The position numbers and the translations under genes were made by a program. The notes under the pieces were generated by a model. That model was not told the DNA's origin, did no database searches, and was given only the letters and a program-made list of their open reading frames with translations. This document shows, in pieces, positions 1-5,257 of a stretch of DNA of 6,403 bases. Source of the stretch: Spartobacteria bacterium UBA6821 (GTDB lineage: Bacteria > Verrucomicrobiota > Verrucomicrobiia > Chthoniobacterales > UBA6821); assembly GCA_002452515.1 (NCBI GenBank), contig DKEN01000073.1, positions 1-6,403 of the forward strand. The letters run 5' to 3'. The number at the start of each line of letters is the position of its first letter. Positions within the stretch are counted from its first letter, which is position 1.

Positions 1-198
1 AATCTGAAAAGGGAGGAAGTCTTTACCTTCTACTTTTCACTCTTAGTCTACTTGGCTGTTATATTTTTCGGCCCTTGGTGGTGAATCCTAAATTTTTACC
101 ACAGAGGAGGGGCAAAGTGGGATCAATGTAAGAGGTCAGCAGGCGGAGGGCTCACTTTTCAGCTTTCAGCTTTCAGGCTTTCAGGTTTTTCTCCTCTC
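1..198. other. Non-coding region upstream of yajQ
   Basis: No coding frame is supported here. The first 120 bases are about 42% G+C by my count, clearly lower than the genes that follow. An imperfect hairpin can be drawn at 5-39: TGAAAAG at 5-11 pairs with CTTTTCA at 33-39, with an inner GAAG/CTTC pairing at 16-19 and 27-30. It lacks a following T tract, so a terminator for a gene outside the window is only a weak possibility. The stretch ACCACAGAGGAGG (98-110) resembles 'ACCACAGAGGACACAGAG' debris that I recall scattered between genes in some Verrucomicrobiota and Planctomycetota; this is memory, not a search. No convincing -35/-10 pair for yajQ was found. Confidence 0.5.
157..185 (+). repeat. 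Short tandem repeat, four TTTCAG(G)C units
   Basis: Four consecutive copies of a 7-8 base unit are visible: TTTCAGC (157-163), TTTCAGC (164-170), TTTCAGGC (171-178) and TTTCAGG (179-185). The array ends 13 bases before the yajQ ATG, so it would lie in the untranslated leader of that gene if transcription starts upstream. Units of this type look like the small tandem arrays found between genes in some verrucomicrobial genomes, which is recollection only. No function is claimed. Confidence 0.75.
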
Positions 199-687
199 AT
201 GCCCACTTTTGATGTAGTTTCTGAAATCGAACGGATGGAGATCGAGAATGCGGTCAATCAGGCGGTCAAGGAACTGGCCACCCGTTTTGATTTCAAGGGT
301 AGCAATGCCAAGATCGAGCTGACCAAGCCGGAACTCATCACCCTGACGGCCAACGACGGAATCAAGCTCAAGGCTCTCCGTGAGATGATGGTCGGGAAGC
401 TCGCCAAGCGCGGCGTCGATCTTCGCAATGTCGATCAGAAGGATCCCGCCATTTCACCACTGGGCCATGCACGGCAGGAATTTGTCATCACCCAGGGGCT
501 CGATGGCGATCGGGCGAAGGAGATCATCACTGCGATCAAGGGGGAGAAATTCAAAGTGCAGGCCTCGCTTCAGGATCGGCAGGTACGCGTTAATGGCACC
601 AAGCGGGACGAGCTTCAGTCGGTGATCGCATTCCTGCGGAGCCGGGACTTCGGTGTCTTCCTGAACTTTAAGAATTTTCGGGATTAA
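199..687 (+). CDS. yajQ: YajQ family nucleotide-binding protein
   Basis: This 162-residue protein is a full-length member of the YajQ (DUF520) family, whose usual length is about 160-165. Members are small cytoplasmic proteins with two ferredoxin-like folds. Some bind nucleotides, and a Xanthomonas homologue binds cyclic di-GMP and acts through a transcription factor; whether this one does is not shown by the sequence. Family landmarks are all present: the start MPTFDVVSE (1-9), RFDFKGS (29-35), KLAKRGVD (67-74), the second-half helix and strand KEIITAIKGEKFKVQAS (107-123), VRVNGTKRDELQ (129-140) and the signature tail NFKNFRD (156-162). The ATG at 199 is fixed by the canonical MPxFD start. 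It has no Shine-Dalgarno sequence; CTCCTCTC sits immediately before it. The gene stands alone on its strand, and its last 20 bases overlap the end of the convergent gene. Confidence 0.95.
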   Translation: MPTFDVVSEIERMEIENAVNQAVKELATRFDFKGSNAKIELTKPELITLTANDGIKLKALREMMVGKLAKRGVDLRNVDQKDPAISPLGHARQEFVITQGLDGDRAKEIITAIKGEKFKVQASLQDRQVRVNGTKRDELQSVIAFLRSRDFGVFLNFKNFRD

Positions 688-2095
688 CCAAGGCGGTCGG
701 TTCGGGCTGCTTGGTTTCCGTCCAGCCAAAGAATTTTCGTGACTTGATGATCTCGGCAACTTTTTCCGGCACCATCTTTTCCCAGTCGGGGTTGCCTGCC
801 TGGATGTCTGTAAGGACGTTTGTGGCAACGATTCCGAGATAGTCGAGTTTGCATCCAGCCATCGGCACGAGGAAACGGTTCTCCAAGAGATACGAGTAGA
901 GGGCACGAAGGCTCGATTCCACACGGTAGGAGGCGGCCTCCACGATATGCCCCTTTTCGTCCTTGGTGGGATAGACATAAAGCCGCACCCCTTTTTTGAA
1001 GAGCCGTCCCAGACCTTCCAGAATGCCACCGTCCAGATTGGCATAGTATTTTTCGTCAAAAATTTCCTGAAGCGTCGGCACGCCGAGCGGCAGACCGATG
1101 GCGCGATCCGTATAACGGCGCAGATACTGGATCAGCCGGTAATACTCGCCGTAGTTCGAGATGAGGACCGTGCGTCCCAGGGCTCCGAGCATATCGACCC
1201 GGTCGAGGAAGTCCTGCAGGTCGAGTTGTCCGCTGCGCATCAGATGTTTCATCGTGATTTCCAACAGGATTTCAGGCTGTTCCCCGCCGAGATCCTCCTC
1301 CATCAGAAACATCGTTTTGCCGCATTCGAGCATGTCGTTGGCGACATTGGTGAGCGGTCGGAAACTGCCGCGCTCCACCAGCAGCGGCTTGTGGTAGAAG
1401 GCATCGGCAGCCTGGATTACCTCACCGTCGCCACGGAAGAGAACCGCCTGGGCCAGTCCCTGGGTGACCAATTCCAGACACATGATCCGGTTGTCGAGAC
1501 AGGCAAAATCGGGGCCCGAGAAGCGGATCACATCGATCTCGATGCGGCTGGAGTCCAGATCATCAAGCAGGGAGGCGACGAAGGCCTTTGGCTCCTTGCG
1601 GAGGAAATAGGCGCCGTAGATCAGATTCACCCCGACGACGCCAAGGGCTTCCTGCTGCGCGAGATTTTCGACGTCGAGCATTCGCACATGCAGGATGATC
1701 TCGTTGGGCTGCGAGCGCGGCGTGGTCTGAAAACGAATGCCCATCCAGCCATGGGACTCGTTCTTCGTCTTGTAGGAACGGGCGGCCACCGTGTCGGCAA
1801 AGGCGAAGAAGGTTTTCTCACTACCCGCCTTTTCGTCGAGACGTTCGATCAGCAGTCCAAATTCCTTGTCCAGCATCTCGCCAAGCCGCTGACGGCTGAC
1901 AAAACGCGAACTCTTGCCATAGATCGCATCGGAGAAGGTCATGTCGTAGGCCGAAATCGTCTTGGCGATCGTCCCGGCGGCTCCCCCCACATGGAAGAAG
2001 CGGCGCGCCACTTCCTGACCCGCCCCGATTTCAGCGAAGGTTCCATAGATCCCCTTCGTCATGTTGATCTCAAAGGCCTTCTTGTTGGCCTTCAT
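668..2095 (-). CDS. Conserved protein of unknown function, 475 aa
   Basis: This 475-residue soluble protein belongs to a conserved family that I recognise from its N-terminus but whose function I cannot state. The best conserved-looking blocks are KKAFEIN (5-11), YGTFAEIGAGQEVARRFF (17-34), AAGTIAKTISAYDMTFSDAI (39-58), SHGWMGIRFQ (114-123) and GPDFACLDNRIM (194-205). I recall homologues in Verrucomicrobiota, Planctomycetota and Bacteroidota carrying conflicting automatic labels such as 'nicotinate-nucleotide adenylyltransferase' or 'TonB-dependent receptor'. Neither label fits: there is no (T/H)xGH nucleotidyltransferase motif near the N-terminus, no signal peptide and no beta-barrel pattern. 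No transmembrane segment is evident. The start is set at the ATG giving MKANKKAFEIN, as I recall for relatives. ATG 2111-2113 (6 more residues) is a real alternative. The frame stays open to 2257, but that extension is basic, low in complexity and runs into the divergent lipoprotein gene. The tail overlaps yajQ by 20 bp, convergently. Confidence 0.85.
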   Translation of the reverse strand: MKANKKAFEINMTKGIYGTFAEIGAGQEVARRFFHVGGAAGTIAKTISAYDMTFSDAIYGKSSRFVSRQRLGEMLDKEFGLLIERLDEKAGSEKTFFAFADTVAARSYKTKNESHGWMGIRFQTTPRSQPNEIILHVRMLDVENLAQQEALGVVGVNLIYGAYFLRKEPKAFVASLLDDLDSSRIEIDVIRFSGPDFACLDNRIMCLELVTQGLAQAVLFRGDGEVIQAADAFYHKPLLVERGSFRPLTNVANDMLECGKTMFLMEEDLGGEQPEILLEITMKHLMRSGQLDLQDFLDRVDMLGALGRTVLISNYGEYYRLIQYLRRYTDRAIGLPLGVPTLQEIFDEKYYANLDGGILEGLGRLFKKGVRLYVYPTKDEKGHIVEAASYRVESSLRALYSYLLENRFLVPMAGCKLDYLGIVATNVLTDIQAGNPDWEKMVPEKVAEIIKSRKFFGWTETKQPEPTALVNPENS

Positions 2096-2101
2096 CTCAA
2101 A

Positions 2102-2130
2102 TTGATTGATCATCTTGCGATGCTTGTAAT
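2102..2130 (+). promoter_or_regulatory. Candidate sigma70-type promoter for the rightward genes
   Basis: TTGATT (2102-2107; 4 of 6 match to TTGACA) is followed after exactly 17 bases by TGTAAT (2125-2130; 5 of 6 match to TATAAT). A transcript would begin near 2137, giving a leader of about 98 bases before the lipoprotein GTG and placing the hairpin at 2141-2156 near its 5' end. The -35 element lies between the two possible start codons of the leftward gene (2093-2095 and 2111-2113), so transcription of the divergent genes could interfere. This is a consensus match by eye in an organism whose sigma specificity is unknown. Confidence 0.4.
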
Positions 2131-2140
2131 GAAAGAAACG

Positions 2141-2156
2141 CCCTCTGACTAGAGGG
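2141..2156. other. Perfect 6-bp inverted repeat with 4-nt loop
   Basis: CCCTCT (2141-2146), a GACT loop and AGAGGG (2151-2156) form a perfect, GC-rich hairpin within the divergent gap. No T tract follows on either strand, so it does not look like an intrinsic terminator. It would lie close to the 5' end of a transcript from the candidate promoter at 2102-2130, where it could stabilise the mRNA. It could equally be a small operator, or chance. Confidence 0.4.
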
Positions 2157-2234
2157 AAACAGTGTGGAACGACTTGTGCGTCCTTTTTCCGAAGAAATCT
2201 GGAATCTTTGCCCGTGTTATGCGACGACTTTTGA

Positions 2235-2792
2235 GTGAAGCGCCACTTTCTCCCCATTGCCCTTCTTCCGATACTCTGGTTGGGAGGCTGCGCCCATCCG
2301 TTGCCCCGTTACGAGCCTCCGATGCGCCGTGCCGCCGTGCAGAAAGTCCGCACCACCGCCTACACGCAGAGTGAGAGCGACCACCGTCGCTACAAGGCTC
2401 TGACCGCTCTTGGCACTCCCTTGAAATACGGAGCCATCAACAGTGCCGCCGCCGACTGGGCACGCTGGCCATGCGGGACCATTTTTCGCATCCGGGCGAC
2501 GGGAGAACTCTTCGAAATCGATGACTACGGCTTTGCTCTTTCGGGAGTGAATACCATCGATCTCTACAAGCCCTCCCGCCGACTCATGAATGAGTGGGGA
2601 GTGCGTCGCGTGACGATCGAAATCTATAAATGGGGTGATCCTTGGGTCAGTTACCGCAAGATGATCTGCGTCCGTTCCTACCGCCATATCCGGCGCATGA
2701 TGAAAGAAATCCAGTCCTGGTTTGGTCACGGACGCCCACCGGAACCGGTCTATCCCGTTGGCGGAGTCTGTCCCGTTTCCATGGTGAGGTAG
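2235..2792 (+). CDS. 3D-domain (double-psi beta-barrel) lipoprotein
   Basis: This 185-residue protein has a lipoprotein signal: MKRHF, a hydrophobic stretch at 6-16 and lipobox LGGC with Cys19 as the lipidated residue. The mature part is a single 3D domain, the double-psi beta-barrel fold named for three conserved aspartates and shared with the C-terminus of MltA lytic transglycosylases and with YabE/RpfB-type cell-wall proteins. Visible landmarks are TTAYT (40-44), Asp74 five residues before the PCGT turn (79-82), DYGFALSG (97-104) with Asp97, NTIDLY with Asp109, and WGVRRVTIEI (121-130). The three aspartates thus fit Asp74, Asp97 and Asp109. A role in cutting or remodelling peptidoglycan from a membrane anchor is inferred. 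It has neither the rest of MltA nor a peptidoglycan-binding domain; the last 45 residues are basic, then proline-rich. GTG is the start because a TGA stop lies directly upstream in frame (2232-2234) and no other start precedes the signal. No Shine-Dalgarno is seen. rsmE follows after 17 bp. Confidence 0.85.
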   Translation: MKRHFLPIALLPILWLGGCAHPLPRYEPPMRRAAVQKVRTTAYTQSESDHRRYKALTALGTPLKYGAINSAAADWARWPCGTIFRIRATGELFEIDDYGFALSGVNTIDLYKPSRRLMNEWGVRRVTIEIYKWGDPWVSYRKMICVRSYRHIRRMMKEIQSWFGHGRPPEPVYPVGGVCPVSMVR

Positions 2793-2809
2793 GCTGACAT
2801 TTTTGATTC

Positions 2810-3562
2810 ATGTCCCTGCATCGATTTTATCTTCCTCCCCCGCGCTGGTCTGAGGATCAGCCCGAGCTCGATCCGGCTGACGCTCATCACTGTACCGATG
2901 TGTTGCGGCTGGGTAGTGGGGATGCCGTCACCGTCTTTGATGGTCAGGGGAATGAAGCCTCGGCAACGCTGACCGAGGTGATGCGCAAGCACACCTTTCT
3001 TTCCCTCGGTGAGCGCCGGTCAACGCCCAAGCCGCGCTGCTCCCTTACGCTTGCGCAGGCTGTGCCGAAGGGAAAGAACATGGATCTTGTGATCCAGAAA
3101 GCTGTCGAACTTGGAGCATCGTCCCTCATTCCGTTGCTTTCGGAGCGTACGGTGGTGCGACTGGATGGGCCGGGGGATGCCGGACGAAAACAGGAACGCT
3201 GGCAATCCATCGCATTGGAGGCCTGCAAGCAGTGCGGGCAGAACTGGATGCCGGAGGTCGGGCTGCCGCGCACGATGAAGGAATTTTTGTCTGCTCCACC
3301 TTTGGTTGACATGATGCTGGTCGCCTCGCTGCAACCCGGTGCCCGTTCTATCAAGGAGGTGATTGCCTCCTTCGAGACAACGCACACTCGCTTGCCCGAG
3401 AGCGCCCTGGTGCTGATCGGCCCGGAAGGAGACTTCACTCCGGAGGAGATCGCCCAAACTCTCGGTGCAGGGGCTTTCCCGATTACGCTTGGCCCGATCA
3501 TTCTCAGAACCGAAACCGCCGCCCTCTATTGTCTGAGTGTTCTGGGGCACGAGCTTTTTTAG
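2810..3562 (+). CDS. rsmE: 16S rRNA (uracil1498-N3)-methyltransferase
   Basis: RsmE uses S-adenosylmethionine to methylate N3 of U1498 in 16S rRNA of the small subunit, near the decoding site. At 250 residues it matches the family length. An N-terminal PUA-like RNA-binding domain (about 1-70, opening MSLHRFYLP with HHCTDVLRLGSGD at 26-38) precedes a SPOUT methyltransferase domain (about 75-250). Typical SPOUT signs are AQAVPKGKNMDLVIQKAVELG (82-102, strand-helix), IALEACKQCG (134-143) and the knot motifs that bind the cofactor, LIGPEGDF (202-209) and LGPIILRTETA (227-237). One difference from E. coli is Ile230 where LGPRVLRTET has Arg. The ATG at 2810 fits the standard MxxRFY start. The sequence just before it, TTTTTGATTC, has no Shine-Dalgarno. 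It follows the lipoprotein gene by 17 bp, so cotranscription is likely; I see no functional link between the two. Confidence 0.96.
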   Translation: MSLHRFYLPPPRWSEDQPELDPADAHHCTDVLRLGSGDAVTVFDGQGNEASATLTEVMRKHTFLSLGERRSTPKPRCSLTLAQAVPKGKNMDLVIQKAVELGASSLIPLLSERTVVRLDGPGDAGRKQERWQSIALEACKQCGQNWMPEVGLPRTMKEFLSAPPLVDMMLVASLQPGARSIKEVIASFETTHTRLPESALVLIGPEGDFTPEEIAQTLGAGAFPITLGPIILRTETAALYCLSVLGHELF

Positions 3563-3576
3563 GTTCTAGCCTTTCT

Positions 3577-3592
3577 GCAACAGCCTCGTTGC
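3577..3592 (+). other. Short inverted repeat in the rsmE-folE2 gap
   Basis: GCAAC (3577-3581) and GTTGC (3588-3592) can form a 5-bp stem with a 6-base loop in the 69-bp gap. TTTAAT at 3595-3600 follows; it matches the -10 consensus at 5 of 6 positions, but no acceptable -35 lies 16-18 bases upstream. The stem is too short, and the following run too mixed (GATTTAATAAG), for a confident terminator. It may be a weak attenuator or terminator, part of a folE2 promoter, or chance. Confidence 0.2.
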
Positions 3593-3631
3593 GATTTAAT
3601 AAGTGTTTCTCTAGTCTCTTCCCTTCATTTC

Positions 3632-4459
3632 ATGGACGACAACGATTTCGATGACCTTTCCGACACGCAGAATCTTCCGGATGACCGGCAGCTTCCGATT
3701 GATCGCGTCGGGGTGAAGGATCTGCGTTATCCTATCCGTGTCCGGGATAAAAATCACAGCGAGCAGGGAACAATCGCCACGGTTCAGATGACGGTTGATC
3801 TTCCGCATCATTTCAAGGGGACGCACATGAGCCGATTCGTCGAGGTACTGAACTCGCACGGGCCGGTCCTCCATGTCCGCAATATCCGCGATATTCTGGT
3901 GCAGCTTACCGAGTCCCTGGAGAGTGATCAGGCCCATATTGACTTTGAGTTTCCCTATTTTCTGGAAAAGGCAGCCCCCGTCACCAAGGCCATCGGACTG
4001 CTCGACTACACGGTTCGGTTCAATGCCACACTGACCGGCGGGCTTGCGAGGAAGGCTGATGGCAAGGTCGATTTCGTCGTAACGGTCGTCGTTCCGGTCA
4101 CGACGCTCTGTCCCTGCTCCAAGGCGATCAGCAAATCGGGGGCGCATAACCAGCGCGGCCATGTCACCTTCTCCGTCCGGTGCGCCAAGCCGATGTGGAT
4201 CGAGGAGATGATCCGTCTGGTGGAGGATTCGGCCAGTTCTGAACTCTACAGCCTGCTCAAGCGTCCCGATGAAAAATTCGTCACCGAACGGGCATATGAC
4301 AATCCGGTGTTTGTCGAGGATCTTGTCCGGAATGTGGCGGGTCGCGCCGAAGAGGATGAGAATATCCTCTGGTATCGGGTCGAGGCCGAAAACTTCGAGT
4401 CGATTCACAATCACAACGCTTACGCGCTGATCGAGCGCAGAACCACGCGGTCCGAGTAG
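3632..4459 (+). CDS. folE2: GTP cyclohydrolase FolE2 (type IB)
   Basis: FolE2 converts GTP to 7,8-dihydroneopterin triphosphate in the cytoplasm, the first step of folate and of queuosine-type deazapurine synthesis. Type IB enzymes are unrelated in sequence to FolE and can use metals other than zinc. The 275-residue protein is complete. Landmarks in order are LPIDRVGVKDLRYPIRV (21-37), KGTHMSRFVE (62-71), the TTLCPCSKAIS motif (158-167), GAHNQRGHVTF (170-180), VTERAYDNPVFVEDLVRNVA (217-236) and NFESIHNHNAYA (254-265). By spacing against the Neisseria enzyme as I remember it, Cys160, His172, Glu214 and His259 are the probable metal and catalytic residues. The first 20 residues are unusually acidic (six Asp in the first eleven). 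The start has no Shine-Dalgarno and a pyrimidine-rich leader (CTCTTCCCTTC). In bacteria with both enzymes folE2 is often repressed by Zur, but no Zur-like palindrome is visible upstream. Confidence 0.96.
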   Translation: MDDNDFDDLSDTQNLPDDRQLPIDRVGVKDLRYPIRVRDKNHSEQGTIATVQMTVDLPHHFKGTHMSRFVEVLNSHGPVLHVRNIRDILVQLTESLESDQAHIDFEFPYFLEKAAPVTKAIGLLDYTVRFNATLTGGLARKADGKVDFVVTVVVPVTTLCPCSKAISKSGAHNQRGHVTFSVRCAKPMWIEEMIRLVEDSASSELYSLLKRPDEKFVTERAYDNPVFVEDLVRNVAGRAEEDENILWYRVEAENFESIHNHNAYALIERRTTRSE

Positions 4460-4477
4460 TCACCGCGCGAAACTCCC

Positions 4478-5257
4478 ATGGAACGCATCGCCCTGCTGGC
4501 AGCCACGCTCTGCTATCTCTTCAGTTTCGGGCATACCCTCTTTGTGCTTGGATCGGGACGATTTCATCCGGGGCGCTTCAACTTCATCGCCATGGCGCTT
4601 GGGGCAATTGCTCAGGGATGGTATCTCTCCCTGCGGGGCGCGGCGGAACATGCCTGTCCCCTTGGCTCGCTGCCGGAAATGCTGATCTTTTTGAGCTGGT
4701 CCATTGCGCTGATCTATCTGGTCATCGGGTCGACCTACCGGCTGTCGCTCATGGGGGCCTTTACCGCGCCAATGGTGCTCCTGTTGCAAATTGCTGCCCT
4801 CTTGCTGCCGGAGCAAACGACCCTCACGATATTCCGACCCAATCCCTGGGTGGAGACGCACGCCGCTCTATCGCTCGTGGCCTATGGGGCCTTCGGACTC
4901 GCCTGCATCGCGGGAATCATGTTCCTGATCCAGGAGCGGGAACTCAAATCCCAGCGTCCTTCGGCAATCTTTCATGATCTGCCGCCGATCACCGTTCTTG
5001 CGGAGGCAATGAAGCGCCTGCTTTGGGTCGGATTTCTGCTGCTGACGCTCAGCTTCGCCGCCGGAATGCATGCGCGCCTCTTTGTTTCCGGTGAGAAATT
5101 CACTTACTCGATCCTGATCTGGGTGCTCTACGGCCTTCTTCTTGCCGGGTCAAACAAAGGGATCCTCAGCAACAGGCGCTTCGCGCTGCTGGCAGCCGGA
5201 ACATTTCTGCTAGCCCTGGCTCTTCTGCCGCTGATCCAGCATCTCTCGCACGCGTGA
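4478..5257 (+). CDS. CcsA/HemX-like integral membrane protein
   Basis: This 259-residue protein has about eight hydrophobic membrane segments (roughly 4-24, 36-52, 66-86, 92-110, 128-152, 180-197, 208-225 and 235-254) and fits the cytochrome c assembly (CcsA/CcmC/HemX/YpjD) superfamily. Supporting features are the GHTLFVLG segment (18-25), THAALSLVAYGAFGLACIAG (127-146) with His128, the FLIQERELK loop (149-157) typical of HemX/YpjD, and AGMHAR (195-200). The tryptophan-rich WWD motif of true cytochrome c synthases is absent; the matching region reads KFTYSILIWVLYG (207-219). Its place immediately before hemA and hemC matches the Bacillus hemAXCDBL cluster in content, where HemX lowers HemA abundance. 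A HemX-like role in controlling glutamyl-tRNA reductase is therefore more likely than haem attachment, though this is inference. The stop overlaps the hemA start in GTGA. It lies 18 bp after folE2 and has no Shine-Dalgarno. Confidence 0.85.
   Translation: MERIALLAATLCYLFSFGHTLFVLGSGRFHPGRFNFIAMALGAIAQGWYLSLRGAAEHACPLGSLPEMLIFLSWSIALIYLVIGSTYRLSLMGAFTAPMVLLLQIAALLLPEQTTLTIFRPNPWVETHAALSLVAYGAFGLACIAGIMFLIQERELKSQRPSAIFHDLPPITVLAEAMKRLLWVGFLLLTLSFAAGMHARLFVSGEKFTYSILIWVLYGLLLAGSNKGILSNRRFALLAAGTFLLALALLPLIQHLSHA

Noticed and set aside
5..39. Intrinsic terminator at the left edge
   Set aside because: The hairpin has mismatched bases in the middle and no T tract follows it.
668..2095. Labelling the unknown protein as nicotinate-nucleotide adenylyltransferase or TonB-dependent receptor
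   Set aside because: No nucleotidyltransferase (T/H)xGH signature, signal peptide or beta-barrel pattern is visible.
947..2152. Long open frame of 401 codons on the + strand, opposite the unknown conserved gene
   Set aside because: It is antisense to a gene with clear family-level conservation, its product is rich in His, Asp and Gly without domain logic, and it looks like a shadow produced by GC-rich codon bias.
2096..2257. N-terminal extension of the unknown protein by up to 54 residues
   Set aside because: The extension is basic and low in complexity, overlaps the divergent lipoprotein start and covers the candidate promoter and hairpin. The conserved part begins at MKANKKAFEIN. Only the 6-residue extension to 2113 remains plausible.
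2217..2729. Open frame of 170 codons on the - strand across the lipoprotein gene
   Set aside because: Antisense to a gene with a proper lipobox and 3D-domain motifs.
2944..3550. Two open frames of 176 and 185 codons on the - strand across rsmE
   Set aside because: Shadows of rsmE; arginine- and serine-rich translations with no family resemblance.
3611..4414. Open frame of 267 codons on the - strand across folE2
   Set aside because: Fully antisense to folE2, which carries all family motifs; no recognisable domain in the opposite frame.
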